Assembly: GCF_000808575.1 (NCBI RefSeq)
Contig: NZ_JWLW01000023.1
Coordinates: 1-64,000, forward strand
Direction: 5' to 3'
DNA length: 64,000 nucleotides
DNA from: Alteromonas marina
GTDB taxonomy: Bacteria > Pseudomonadota > Gammaproteobacteria > Enterobacterales > Alteromonadaceae
Shown here: positions 53,000-62,647 of the stretch, in pieces
Position numbering within the stretch: the stretch's first letter is position 1
Layout of the letters: the number at the start of each line of letters is the position of its first letter
Position numbers and translations under genes: made by a program
Notes under the pieces: generated by a model
What the model was told of the DNA's origin: nothing
Database searches by the model: none
What the model saw: only the letters and a program-made list of their open reading frames with translations

Positions 53000-54367
53000 T
53001 TATAGATTCAGCCATGTGCCTGCTGCCTTTCGCATATCTACTTTAGCTTTCAATCGTTTAGCCAACAGAAATAAGCCACCTAGCTTCCTGTGTATAAACA
53101 GGGCATCTACTGGCGGCGTATGCCAAAAATTGTGCTCCATAGTCAGCGCCATTCCCTTTTCGTGAAGCCTTGCAATGAGATCGCTTTGGCCAAAGTCATA
53201 AGCGCCCTCGCAGCGAATCGCTTCACACGCCTCCATACCAATGTTTATGACGGCGTCGACTTGCGTTTGAGAGTGGCTTTCGTCAATTAATCCTATGCGA
53301 AACGCGGCTTGCTGCATCATTGCTCTATCGTTGGCTGCGGCGCTGTTAAGTAACGCTTGATACTGGGCTGAAATGGCGTCAGGCACGTCCCGTGTAGCAC
53401 CAAAATCTAACAGAACGATTTCTTTTGTATCGGGTTTAAACTGATAGTTGGCTAAGTTAGGGTCGCTCTGCAGCAGCTTAAAATGAAAAATTTCATTAAA
53501 AAATAAAGTCATTAGCGCCGTCATCACGGCATCTCGGACGTCCTGAGGCTCGTTTAATAGCGCATCTAAGTCACGCGCCTCTATGAAATCCATCGCTAAC
53601 ACGGTACTGGTGGTAAGGGGAGCAAAGGTTTGCGGAATGACAAACGCCTTACTCCCTTTGCATTGGATGTCGGTGCTTTCAACCAACGCGCGATAACGGT
53701 TAAGCATGTCAGCTTCTCGAACGTAATCAGCTTCTTGGTGAAGCTGTGCTTTCGCCTCTTGTAAAAGCGGGTTGATATCTAGTGATTTAGGTACCAAGCC
53801 AGTAAGTTTTATAAGTGTAGCTACGTTGTCTACATCGCTATCTATGCTTTTTTTTACGCCAGGATACTGCACTTTTACTGCTAACATCCGACCGTCCATC
53901 GTAATGACTTTATGCACCTGGCCAATAGAGGCCGCAGCTATAGGGGCAAAGGAAAAGTAAAGTAAGTCATCTTGCCATTTTTCGCCCCAAGACTGATTCA
54001 ACGTGGTAATTAGCTGGTCTTTTGGCATAGGGTCAGCGTCGTCCCGTAATCGCCCTAGAATAGCGGCGAGCTCTTCGGGGAGAAAATCTCCTGCATCCAT
54101 TGAAATAAGCTGCCCGAGCTTCATAGCTGCACCACGCATACTGGCAAGCTGATCTGCAATGTTTGAAATGTTTTTGGGCGTTAAGAGCAGCGAAGACAAC
54201 GCGGGCTTCTCACCCTTTAACAGTTGCCCTGCACCTTGTGACACCACATTACCCGCAATTCTACCTGCCAATGAACCCAAGCGGCCTATTCGCGATAAAC
54301 GCGACGACGGTACCGCTCTACTAGAACGGTTTAGCGATTCAGCGGACTTATTGGGCTTCTCTGCCAT
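53000..54367 (-). CDS. ABC1/UbiB-family atypical kinase
   Basis: A 455-residue member of the ABC1/ADCK/UbiB family. Diagnostic features are the KxGQ-type motif RGAAMKLGQLISMDAGDFLPEELAAILGRLRDDADPMP (about 85-120), the Ala-rich loop PIAAASIGQVHKV, the catalytic-type Lys in LAVKVQYPGVKKSIDSDV, and DFGATRDV. The family acts in ubiquinone or isoprenoid-lipid metabolism. It lacks the C-terminal membrane helices of UbiB, so it is a separate family member. Monocistronic. Confidence 0.88.
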   Translation of the reverse strand: MAEKPNKSAESLNRSSRAVPSSRLSRIGRLGSLAGRIAGNVVSQGAGQLLKGEKPALSSLLLTPKNISNIADQLASMRGAAMKLGQLISMDAGDFLPEELAAILGRLRDDADPMPKDQLITTLNQSWGEKWQDDLLYFSFAPIAAASIGQVHKVITMDGRMLAVKVQYPGVKKSIDSDVDNVATLIKLTGLVPKSLDINPLLQEAKAQLHQEADYVREADMLNRYRALVESTDIQCKGSKAFVIPQTFAPLTTSTVLAMDFIEARDLDALLNEPQDVRDAVMTALMTLFFNEIFHFKLLQSDPNLANYQFKPDTKEIVLLDFGATRDVPDAISAQYQALLNSAAANDRAMMQQAAFRIGLIDESHSQTQVDAVINIGMEACEAIRCEGAYDFGQSDLIARLHEKGMALTMEHNFWHTPPVDALFIHRKLGGLFLLAKRLKAKVDMRKAAGTWLNL

Positions 54368-54744
54368 AGGCTCACTCAGTTTTATTAAAGGCGAAGGGTA
54401 ACGTTTGGTTTGTTATTGTCTAAACATAACCTAAAAAAAGTAACTAGAGTTTATAAATTATACTGTCGGACAAAACGTCTGGATCGGCTCTTCCAGCCAA
54501 AAGTCATTGAGGACCTGTTGACCATTGCTGTACATCAAAGATCAACAGGATTTAATGTTTAGGAAGTGAGGCTGCTAACAGGGCGATCAACGGATAAGAC
54601 AGCTGTTTAAACAGAAGTCTGATTTAAAAGCCGCGTTTAGATTGCCCATAATGTACTTAAAAGAAATGTGTACTTGCCGTTCCTAGTCGCTCACCGGTTT
54701 CTTACTAGGCGAGTTGCATAAGGCAATTGTAAAAGCACTGTGTG
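54368..54744. other. Intergenic gap with two inverted repeats
   Basis: 377 bp. CCTGTTGA (54514-54521) pairs with TCAACAGG (54542-54549) across a 20-nt loop, and CTGTTTAAACAG (54603-54614) is a perfect palindrome. No coding frame is convincing. The role is unknown; a decayed gene or regulatory RNA could be possible, but I cannot support either. Confidence 0.35.
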
Positions 54745-55164
54745 CTAGATTATCTGTGAAATAAATTGAATCACTAGTCCAACAACGCTTCCATAAGCAA
54801 ACCCAGCCCAGCCACTTGTCGCTCTATAGCGCCAAAGTGCTGCACCAAAAAAGCCACACCAAAGCATGGCAGAATAGGTGGAAACAAGGCCGCCGCCCAT
54901 CCCTGTATCTGGCAAAAACAGCATGACGACGAAAGTTAGCGCCATTGCGCCACTTAACAGCACCCACATGATATTTTTCTTATCTGCGAACGCATTGTTT
55001 TGTTTGACACTCTTTGCATCGGCATCTTGCGTTTGCTGCGCATTTTCTGCTTGAACAGCGCACTGAGCTGCTTTGGATGCACGTAGTTTTCGTGCACTAC
55101 GCTCACTTCTTGATTGGGGTTTCTTGACCTGTGAAGGCAACGGTGATGCAGCGCTATGGGTCAT
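54745..55164 (-). CDS. Hypothetical two- to three-helix membrane protein
   Basis: A 139-residue protein. The N-terminal 60 residues are basic and Gln/Ala-rich. Three hydrophobic segments follow (IMWVLLSGAMALTFVVMLFLP, YSAMLWCGFFGAALW, GFAYGSVVGLVIQFISQII). ATG 55164 is preferred, with GAGGT 7 nt upstream. No family recognised. Confidence 0.6.
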   Translation of the reverse strand: MTHSAASPLPSQVKKPQSRSERSARKLRASKAAQCAVQAENAQQTQDADAKSVKQNNAFADKKNIMWVLLSGAMALTFVVMLFLPDTGMGGGLVSTYSAMLWCGFFGAALWRYRATSGWAGFAYGSVVGLVIQFISQII

Positions 55165-55338
55165 GATGTACCTCATTAACTGAATTTAGTAACTTTTTGT
55201 CCATAGTTAAGGTAGAGCATGCATGCCAAGATGACTATACGACTTCGGTCTCACACCACGAGCAAAAAAGCCCACCCGCAATCACTGCCGTTTGACAAGG
55301 AATGCGGGTGGGCTTTCACAAACTTATACCGTTAGGTA

Positions 55339-55923
55339 TTAGTGATGGTCGCTATTTTGGCTTTTGAAGCTTACTTCAAGCAAATTTACGCTATCAGCAA
55401 AGGTCAGGGTTTTGATATCACCCTTGCCTTCTACATTTAGTGTATTCACTTGTTTTGGCCACAAGTCACGCAATGCATCATGGCGAATTTTAATGCCTTC
55501 AAGTACAGGCGGCTCAGCTGTTTCCTGATAAACCCAAAAGTGCTTACCTTCAACTTCAAAGCCAACATCAGCAAGCTTTAATGGCTCGCCTGCTGCATTT
55601 AAAATTGCAAAGTGGTGGGCGACGTAATCAGCGAATTGTTGCTGCGTTTCTATGTCGTCCATAATATCTGCGTGCTTGTCGAACAGTGCCTTAACCGCGT
55701 GTTCAGCATCGTGCAAATTAAAGCGGTGCATCACCTCAATATTTTCTGTTCTAGGATTGAACAGCACCGTGGTAATTGCTGCTTTTATTTGATGCGCTTG
55801 GGATGCAGTACTGTAGGACATTGCGCTAATTAATAGCGCAGCCGTAATTGCGAATGCACTTACGCTTGCAAGCAGAGCATGCGCGCTCTGCTGCAAGCGG
55901 GTCAAAGATAACTTATTCGTCAT
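55339..55923 (-). CDS. DUF6702-like secreted protein
   Basis: A 194-residue protein with an N-terminal hydrophobic signal region (LLASVSAFAITAALLISAMSYSTASQAHQ). It then has the pattern HQIKAAITTVLFNPRTENIEVMHRFNLHDAEHAV and later ADSVNLLEVSFKSQ, which resembles DUF6702. It is periplasmic or envelope-bound. Its start overlaps the M1 peptidase stop by 11 nt, so the two are translationally coupled and likely act together. The function is unknown. Confidence 0.7.
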   Translation of the reverse strand: MTNKLSLTRLQQSAHALLASVSAFAITAALLISAMSYSTASQAHQIKAAITTVLFNPRTENIEVMHRFNLHDAEHAVKALFDKHADIMDDIETQQQFADYVAHHFAILNAAGEPLKLADVGFEVEGKHFWVYQETAEPPVLEGIKIRHDALRDLWPKQVNTLNVEGKGDIKTLTFADSVNLLEVSFKSQNSDHH

Positions 55924-58375
55924 CTTTGTCCTCGTCGTCGGTTTTTAGCTCGGTCTTTGAGTCGTGCATAAGGTCGCGGTACTCGTAAGTGTTACGCGGC
56001 TTATTCTTATACGCTTCAATACGCGAAGGAATAATACGACGGGGGTAGTGGTTGTTTTCCACATCTACGTCTGCGGTTTCCCAGTGCGGATCAACCGTCA
56101 CGCTTACCAGCTCTTTGTCTTTGTCGGTAACAATAAGCTTGCTTACCGCTTTAGGTGTACGACGCCAAATTTCCGCAGGAATACGCATTTCTTCTTTTGT
56201 GCCGTCTTCAAACGTTAGCTCAAGGATGATTGGCATCACCAACCCACCCTTGTTGCTGAAATCAAGCACGTAGTAGTTTTTGTCTTCTTTCACCGCACGC
56301 TCAAAGGCTTTACGCTCCCAAGGCTCAAGATCTTTCAAGAATTTCTTGTACTTGTTGCGCTCTTTGTTAGTTACGGTGTAACGATCGTTTTCGTCGTAGA
56401 AGTCACTAATATCTTCAAAGCGGTCTACCCAAAGTTTTTTACCTTCTTCTTTATTTCGAATATCGGTAAGCGACTTTGGTTTTTCCATTTCTGCTTCGCG
56501 TTCGCGAGCAAAGTCGATATCTGGATCTTCAGTGTCTAAACGCAGCTTGTATACGCTGTCTAGGCTGATGTCTACGTGGTCTGTGGTGTAAAACCAACCG
56601 CGCCAGAACCAGTCTAGATCAACGCCCGACGCTTCTTCCATAGTACGGAAGAAATCTGATGGTGTAGGACGTTTAAACATCCAACGTTGCGCGTACTCTT
56701 TAAACGCGAAATCAAACAGCTCACGGCCAAGAATAGTTTCGCGAAGAATGTTAAGCGCTACTGCAGGCTTGGTATAGGCATTTGGGCCAAGGCGAAGTAC
56801 AGAGTCAGACTGGGTCATAATTGGCACCTGTGTCTGAGACTTCATGTAGCCAGTGATATCACGTGGCTCAACGCCCCAAGGGATCGTAGGGTCCCACTCG
56901 CGACCGGCAACGCCGTCTAGGAAGCTGTTAAGGCCTTCATCCATCCATGTCCATTGACGCTCGTCAGAGTTAACCGTCATAGGGAAATAGATATGACCTA
57001 CTTCGTGAATAACCACGCCAATAAGGAAACGTTTCTCAGCCAGCGAGTACGTGCGTGAACCATCGTCACGAAGCTCTGTACGCGGACCGTTGAAGGTGAT
57101 CATGGGGTATTCCATGCCGCCAACTGGACCATTAACTGACTGGGCTACTGGGTATGGGTAATCGAAGCTAAAGCGGCTATAAACATCCATGGTGTGGATG
57201 ATTGATTCTGTAGAATACTTCTGCCATAGCTCGCCACCTTCTTTCGGGTAGAAAGACATAGCCATTACCAATGGTTGAGTGTCACCGCCTTGCTGATAAC
57301 CACGCGCATCCCACGCAAATTTACGCGAAGAGGCCCATGCAAAGTCACGTACGTTTTCTGCCTTAAACTTCCAAGTTTTAAGCTTAGTCGTGCCTTCTTT
57401 TTCGTTCTCAATCGCTTCTTCTGGTGAAACGATGAATACGATGCGGTCAGCTTTTTCTGCCTTCTTTAAACGGTCGCGCTGTGTTTTAGTTAACACGTCT
57501 TTCGGGTTTTGAAGCACACCCGTTGATGACACGATGTGGTCAGCAGGAACTGTAATATCTACTTCGTAGTTACCGAATTCTAGCGTGAACTCACCACGGC
57601 CAATAAATTCTTTATTGGTCCAGGCTTCGTAGTCCGTGTATGCAGCTAGGCGTGGGAACCACTGTGCTAGCAAGAAGATGTCGTTACCACCTTCACGTTC
57701 GTCATCAGGGAAGTGCTCGTAACCTGCACGCGCGGAAACAGCGTCTTCTTCTACAATGTTAAACGCAAAATCGATATCGAACGTTACTTTGCTGCCTGGC
57801 TTTAGAGGCTTAGCCAAATCAACACGCATAAGCGTACCAACAATTGTGTGGCGTAAGTCATTGCCCGCTTTGTCTTCAACGCGAGAGATTGTGTAGCCTA
57901 GCTCGTTGTCGTCTACAAACTGTTGGCGGCGCAGTGCGCCCATGCTTAGCTTAGCTGGCTTGTCGCCATCGGCTGCCTGCGTGCCCGGCCCACGATTGCC
58001 GATGCCGCCAAACGTGGTAGTAAGCGCAGACATTGAATCGTCGCGGAATTTGTTTTGGTCAAGCTGGATCCACAAGTACTTAAGCGTATCTGGCGCGTTG
58101 TTGTGGTAAGTAATGGTTTCGCTTGCTTCAATGCGGCGTTTGTCTTCAAGTAGCTTTACGTCAATATCGTAATCTACTTGTTGTTGCCAATATTGGTGGC
58201 CTGGCTCACCAGCGGCGTTACGGTATACGTTTGGAGTAGGGAGAACTTCGTCCAGCTGACGGAATTTATCTTCGAAATCGCCTTTAGTTTGTTTAATAGC
58301 GGCGGTACTAGGAAGAGAAATCAGCATAGACAACACTGGCGCTAGCCAGAAAAAGTGTCGTTTTGCGGTGCTCAT
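55913..58375 (-). CDS. Secreted M1-family metallopeptidase
   Basis: An 820-residue exported zinc aminopeptidase-like protein. The signal peptide is FFWLAPVLSMLISLPSTAAI. The exopeptidase-like VGGMEYPMI replaces GAMEN. The zinc site is HEVGH (His457, Glu458, His461) with Glu480 19 residues after His461 in WMDEGLNSF. ATG 58375 follows AAGGAA; a longer frame lacks support. The C-terminal part is highly charged (DDEDKDDE end). It is coupled to the DUF6702-like gene. The substrate is not readable. Confidence 0.93.
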   Translation of the reverse strand: MSTAKRHFFWLAPVLSMLISLPSTAAIKQTKGDFEDKFRQLDEVLPTPNVYRNAAGEPGHQYWQQQVDYDIDVKLLEDKRRIEASETITYHNNAPDTLKYLWIQLDQNKFRDDSMSALTTTFGGIGNRGPGTQAADGDKPAKLSMGALRRQQFVDDNELGYTISRVEDKAGNDLRHTIVGTLMRVDLAKPLKPGSKVTFDIDFAFNIVEEDAVSARAGYEHFPDDEREGGNDIFLLAQWFPRLAAYTDYEAWTNKEFIGRGEFTLEFGNYEVDITVPADHIVSSTGVLQNPKDVLTKTQRDRLKKAEKADRIVFIVSPEEAIENEKEGTTKLKTWKFKAENVRDFAWASSRKFAWDARGYQQGGDTQPLVMAMSFYPKEGGELWQKYSTESIIHTMDVYSRFSFDYPYPVAQSVNGPVGGMEYPMITFNGPRTELRDDGSRTYSLAEKRFLIGVVIHEVGHIYFPMTVNSDERQWTWMDEGLNSFLDGVAGREWDPTIPWGVEPRDITGYMKSQTQVPIMTQSDSVLRLGPNAYTKPAVALNILRETILGRELFDFAFKEYAQRWMFKRPTPSDFFRTMEEASGVDLDWFWRGWFYTTDHVDISLDSVYKLRLDTEDPDIDFAREREAEMEKPKSLTDIRNKEEGKKLWVDRFEDISDFYDENDRYTVTNKERNKYKKFLKDLEPWERKAFERAVKEDKNYYVLDFSNKGGLVMPIILELTFEDGTKEEMRIPAEIWRRTPKAVSKLIVTDKDKELVSVTVDPHWETADVDVENNHYPRRIIPSRIEAYKNKPRNTYEYRDLMHDSKTELKTDDEDKDDE

Positions 58376-58568
58376 GCAGTTTCCTTGCAACTTGTAAGTT
58401 AGAATTGTTATAAGATAATCGTCTTTAGTATATAAGCATGCCTGCCACAATCCAATTTTTTGACCGTAAACTAACCATGTTTTAACGCAAAAAAACTGTA
58501 ACAGATCGTTTTGTTTCGCGCTTTAACTGTCGTATTCTTAAGCTCTTGTTATCTTTTTCCTTTCCCAT

Positions 58569-59669
58569 ATGAACCGTTTTAATTGGCAACGTGCCGTTAT
58601 AAAAGTTGGCAGTGCGCTCATTGCTCCTGAAGGCAACGAATGCAGCGGGCGTTATTTGCTGTCTCTTGCTCGATTTATTACTGCTAGTCGCGAAGCTGGC
58701 AAAGAAATTATTCTTGTCTCTTCTGGCAGTGTTGCCGCGGGCCGCAGCAAAGTGAAGATTCGCCACAACGCATCTATTGCAGAAAAACAAGCCATGGCAG
58801 CGATTGGCCAGAATTTAATGATGGCCAACTGGCAGCGCTTTTTCGACTTTCCCTGTGCACAAGTATTGTTAACGGCGGATGATCTGCGCGATAGAACCCG
58901 CTACGTGAATATTAAAAATACCTTGCGCGAAATTCTGAATCACAATGCGTTACCTATTGTGAATGAAAACGACACGGTAGCTGTCAACGAACTCAAAGTA
59001 GGTGATAACGATAACTTGGGTGCTTACACCGCCCTAGTCGCCCAAGCAGACACCCTCATTATCTGCTCAGATATCGACGGTTTATTTACCGCAGACCCAA
59101 GAAAAGACGCCAGCGCAACACTCATTCCACAGGTAGATAAAATAGACAGCACTATTTACGGCCTTGCCGGCGGCGCTGGAACAGCGATAGGAACTGGCGG
59201 CATGCGCACAAAAATTGAAGCGGCAGACAAGTGCACCAGTAGCGGTATTCAAACTCTTATTGTAAACGGGAGAAAAGGTGAAACCTTCGATGCATTGCTT
59301 GAAGGTAAAGTGCCGGGAACCTTATTCAATGCTAGTAGCACTCCCGCCAGCGCGCGCAGACTGTGGCTTACCCATACGCTTAAAACCGCTGGCAGAATAG
59401 AAGTTGATAGCGGAGCGAAAGAGGCGTTAGTGCGAAAAGGCGCGTCATTACTGCCAACGGGTATTGTTGATGTTACCGGTTTGTTTGAACAAGGCGATGC
59501 AGTTGAAGTGGTGTGCCAAGGCGAAGTTATTGCCAAGGGGCTTTGCCTGTATAACGCAAAAGACTTGACGCTTATAAAAGGGAAAAAGTCGAAAGAAATT
59601 GCCAGTGTGTTAGGTTATGAAACAACGGATGTCGCCATTCACCGTGACGATATGGTGCTTTACTCATAG
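58569..59669 (+). CDS. proB: Glutamate 5-kinase
   Basis: First enzyme of proline synthesis, phosphorylating glutamate. It has 366 residues. The amino-acid kinase domain has VIKVGSALIAPEG, LVSSGSVAAGRS and VNENDTVAVNELKVGDNDNLGA, and IGTGGMRTKIEAAD follows. A C-terminal PUA domain (about 275-360) has GRIEVDSGAKEALVRKGASLLPTGIVDVTG. proA is not adjacent, unlike many genomes. Confidence 0.96.
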   Translation: MNRFNWQRAVIKVGSALIAPEGNECSGRYLLSLARFITASREAGKEIILVSSGSVAAGRSKVKIRHNASIAEKQAMAAIGQNLMMANWQRFFDFPCAQVLLTADDLRDRTRYVNIKNTLREILNHNALPIVNENDTVAVNELKVGDNDNLGAYTALVAQADTLIICSDIDGLFTADPRKDASATLIPQVDKIDSTIYGLAGGAGTAIGTGGMRTKIEAADKCTSSGIQTLIVNGRKGETFDALLEGKVPGTLFNASSTPASARRLWLTHTLKTAGRIEVDSGAKEALVRKGASLLPTGIVDVTGLFEQGDAVEVVCQGEVIAKGLCLYNAKDLTLIKGKKSKEIASVLGYETTDVAIHRDDMVLYS

Positions 59670-59794
59670 CGTTACCCAAAAGAATCGCTGCAACAGACTT
59701 CCGCGCATTAAATATTATTTGGCGTTAGTCGTTCATCGATTTTCGTTATTTGCGCCAACAACAAATCGATACATTTATTCGCTAAGGGACCATC

Positions 59795-60232
59795 ATGACT
59801 GATATCACTCCTACACTTGCCGACTACCCTTATAAAGTCACTATCGCCACACGCTGGCAAGACAATGATGCGTACGGACATATCAACAATGTTGTTTACT
59901 ATGGTTTCTTTGATACCGCGGTAAACCGCTTTTTAATTGAAGAAGGTGGACTGGATATACACAACGGGCAATCCGTGGCGTATGTGGTAAGCAGTCAGTG
60001 TCAGTACATTGCTCCGGCAGCCTACCCTGAAGACATTTTTGTAGGCTTGCGCGTTGTCAAAATTGGTAGAAGTTCAGTGACTTATGGCCTGTCGGTTTAT
60101 GCCGGAGAGAATAAGCGACGCGTGGCTCATGGCCAATTTGTGCATGTGTTTGTAGATAGAAAAACCGACAAGGCCATTCCTATTCCTGTTAATGTGAAAA
60201 CAGCGTTAGAGTCGATTGTGGAAGTAATGTAG
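59795..60232 (+). CDS. Hotdog-fold acyl-CoA thioesterase
   Basis: A 145-residue 4-hydroxybenzoyl-CoA thioesterase-like protein. The active-site motif is RWQDNDAYGHINNVVYYGFFDTAVNRF near residue 20, with the Asp-x-x-(G/H) pattern of YbgC/FcbC-type enzymes. AAGGGA precedes the start. It starts a rightward run with the dehydrogenase and EamA genes, separated by only 3 bp from the first. The substrate is unknown. Confidence 0.88.
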   Translation: MTDITPTLADYPYKVTIATRWQDNDAYGHINNVVYYGFFDTAVNRFLIEEGGLDIHNGQSVAYVVSSQCQYIAPAAYPEDIFVGLRVVKIGRSSVTYGLSVYAGENKRRVAHGQFVHVFVDRKTDKAIPIPVNVKTALESIVEVM

Positions 60233-60235
60233 AGC

Positions 60236-61252
60236 ATGGCAAAAATGACGAAACACAATGCATCACAAGCGATGAGCAACGGCAAACAAAAGCAGGTTGT
60301 CTTTCTAGATGCCGAAACCATGGATTTGCCCAGCCTTAATACCTCTTCACTTGATGACGTACAAAATAATTTCGACGCCAAGATAACGCTTCATCAACAA
60401 ACTCAAGCCGAAGACGTTGCCGAGCGCATTAAAAATGCCGATGCTGTGCTGGTTAACAAAGTCGTGCTACAAGCCAAAGATTTACAGCAGGCCAGTCAGC
60501 TGCGCTATATTGGCGTAACGGCGACCGGCATGAACAATATCGACCGTGATTACTGCGAACAGGCTGGTATTACCGTTCAAAATGTAGAGGGCTACGGCAC
60601 AGACAGCGTCGCTCAACATACGTTGACCTTGGCACTAAATTTGGCCACCAATTTTGTGGCGTATCAGCGCGATATGCGCAACCAAGCATGGTCTAGCTCT
60701 TCTCATTTCTGCTTACTCAATCATCCAGTGGTGGAATTGGCGGGTAAGCATGCGGTAATTGTTGGACATGGTGAGCTTGGCAAGCGTGTAGAGGCATTGT
60801 TTAAGGCTATGGGTATGCAGGTGAGTATCGCTGCTCGCCCAGGTAAACAAGACGACCCTCGTCCAAGTCTTGCATCGCTTTTACCAAATGCCGATGTGGT
60901 AAGTCTTCATTGCCCTCTTACTGAAGCCACCGACAAGCTTATTAATGCCGATACATTGTCGCTGATGCAGCCAACCGCTTTCCTCATTAATACGGCTCGC
61001 GGCGGTTTGGTTGATGAGAAGGCACTCTATCATGCGCTTAAAAACAATCAAATTGGTGGCGCGGGATTAGATGTATTAAGTGTCGAGCCTCCGCCTGTTG
61101 ATCATATATTGCTTAAAGAGGCACTACCTAACTTGCTGGTAACGCCGCATAATGCGTGGATTGGTAATGGCGCTAGGCAAAAACTGCTAGATAGTGCTAT
61201 TGACTATTTATCTGCCCATTTATCTTCTTTTTTATCAGCTCCCCAGGGCTAG
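60236..61252 (+). CDS. D-2-hydroxyacid dehydrogenase (glycerate dehydrogenase-like)
   Basis: A 338-residue NAD-dependent oxidoreductase. The nucleotide-binding motif is VIVGHGELGKRVEALF near residue 175. Catalytic residues are visible as the Arg in NTARGGLVDEKAL and the His in VTPHNAWIG. The pattern of VTATGMNNIDRDYCEQAGITVQNVEGYGTDSVAQHTL matches glycerate/hydroxypyruvate-type members. The N-terminal 15 residues are probably disordered. It is in the thioesterase-dehydrogenase-EamA run. Confidence 0.92.
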   Translation: MAKMTKHNASQAMSNGKQKQVVFLDAETMDLPSLNTSSLDDVQNNFDAKITLHQQTQAEDVAERIKNADAVLVNKVVLQAKDLQQASQLRYIGVTATGMNNIDRDYCEQAGITVQNVEGYGTDSVAQHTLTLALNLATNFVAYQRDMRNQAWSSSSHFCLLNHPVVELAGKHAVIVGHGELGKRVEALFKAMGMQVSIAARPGKQDDPRPSLASLLPNADVVSLHCPLTEATDKLINADTLSLMQPTAFLINTARGGLVDEKALYHALKNNQIGGAGLDVLSVEPPPVDHILLKEALPNLLVTPHNAWIGNGARQKLLDSAIDYLSAHLSSFLSAPQG

Positions 61253-61260
61253 GCACCGCT

Positions 61261-62163
61261 ATGAATAACGCATCCTTATTTGCTCTGTGCTGCCTGATTT
61301 GGGGCTCAACCTGGATAGCCATCACTTATCAAATAGGGCATACCTCTGAAACGTTTGCCATTGCGCTGCGTTATTTGTTGGCGTCGGCCTGTTTAGGGAT
61401 TTACTGTGTTATTAGGCGTTTGCCGCTTAAGCTACCGGTACATGTTCATGTGAAAATGGCCGCAGTCGGTCTCTTTTTATACAGCTTAAATTACACGCTG
61501 CTGTATATGGCACAAGCGCACATAATTAGCGCGCTGTTAGCCCTTATGAGTTCTTGCATTATATACATTAATGTTGTGCTTCGGCGATGGTGGCTTAAAG
61601 AGCCTATAAGAAAAGAAGTGGTTATAGGTGCGACATTTGGTTTACTGGGTATAGTGTGTTTGTTTGTGCCTGAGTTTTCCAAAGTTTCCATGGATGCGGC
61701 GCTTGCTACCGGCCTCGCCATAGCGTTTGTCAGCTTTTTCTGCGCCTCAACAGGTAACGTTATCTCCGAGCGTATTTTGACCTCGGGTACGCCTGTTATC
61801 CAAATGAACTTCTATGCCATGAGCTATGCCATGGTGCTGCTTTTCATCACCTCATTGGCAATGCCGGGTAAGTTGGTCATTCCTACCCATATCGAGTTCT
61901 ATCTGTCGCTGCTTTATCTGGCTATCTTTGGCTCTGTGTTTGCGTTTGGCGCGTATATGAAACTGTTAAAGCAAATGGGCGCTGACAAGGCTGCGTACGT
62001 GGTCTTGGTATACCCCATGGTGGCACTGGTTATTTCTACCTTTTTCGAAGGCTATACCTGGAGCGTTTTATCTGTGGTTGGGGTGGTCATTGTGCTGGTA
62101 GGCAACGCCATTGCAATGGGAAAAGTTCCCCGCTTTATGCATCGCCCACCGGTGTCGAGCTAG
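61261..62163 (+). CDS. EamA/DMT-family permease
   Basis: A 300-residue inner-membrane drug/metabolite transporter with ten hydrophobic segments in two EamA halves (first from CCLIWGSTWIAITYQIGHTSETFAIALRYLLAS, second near GLAIAFVSFFCASTGNVISERI). It starts 8 bp after the dehydrogenase. The substrate cannot be read from sequence. It is convergent with the next small gene. Confidence 0.92.
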   Translation: MNNASLFALCCLIWGSTWIAITYQIGHTSETFAIALRYLLASACLGIYCVIRRLPLKLPVHVHVKMAAVGLFLYSLNYTLLYMAQAHIISALLALMSSCIIYINVVLRRWWLKEPIRKEVVIGATFGLLGIVCLFVPEFSKVSMDAALATGLAIAFVSFFCASTGNVISERILTSGTPVIQMNFYAMSYAMVLLFITSLAMPGKLVIPTHIEFYLSLLYLAIFGSVFAFGAYMKLLKQMGADKAAYVVLVYPMVALVISTFFEGYTWSVLSVVGVVIVLVGNAIAMGKVPRFMHRPPVSS

Positions 62164-62179
62164 GAGCTGGTAAAACCGT

Positions 62180-62455
62180 TTATTTGAGCGCGTTGATTTT
62201 CTTATTCAGTTCGTAAGCAGGCTCGGTAACAATGGTTTCAAGGGTTTCGATCCGCGCCATCAAAGCTTCAATCTGCGCATCTTTTTCCTCTAAACGCTGC
62301 TGCTGTTTGTCGGTCACGCTTTTAACGAACGGGTTACTGCACTCGCCGTTCATCCAGTCGTTTAGTCGCCACTGAAATTTTGCGTCTAAGTAGCTTGCCA
62401 AAAGCACAAGCGACGTCAGGCTGCCAATTAACAAAACTATACTTAACGTAGACAT
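62180..62455 (-). CDS. PspB-like small membrane protein
   Basis: A 91-residue protein with an N-terminal membrane segment (LSIVLLIGSLTSLVLLASYLDA) and a C-terminal coiled coil (QQQRLEEKDAQIEALMARIETLETIVTEPAYELNKKINAL). Such an arrangement and the LETIVTEPAYELN ending are like PspB and related envelope-stress proteins, but no pspA or pspC is next to it. Function by similarity only. Confidence 0.65.
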   Translation of the reverse strand: MSTLSIVLLIGSLTSLVLLASYLDAKFQWRLNDWMNGECSNPFVKSVTDKQQQRLEEKDAQIEALMARIETLETIVTEPAYELNKKINALK

Positions 62456-62647
62456 AATTTTTTCCTAATCCAAATTTCAAGGTTGAAGGCTTTTAGGGAA
62501 AATGCCCTAAACGCACGTTACTGCACTCACTGTTTTAACTAGTCGTTTACTGCTTGAAAAAATTACAGCATTGACGAAAAAAGTTTGTAATAAAAATTCG
62601 TGGGGGCAGACTGATAGAAGTAACACAATAAAATAACAACAGTTTTT

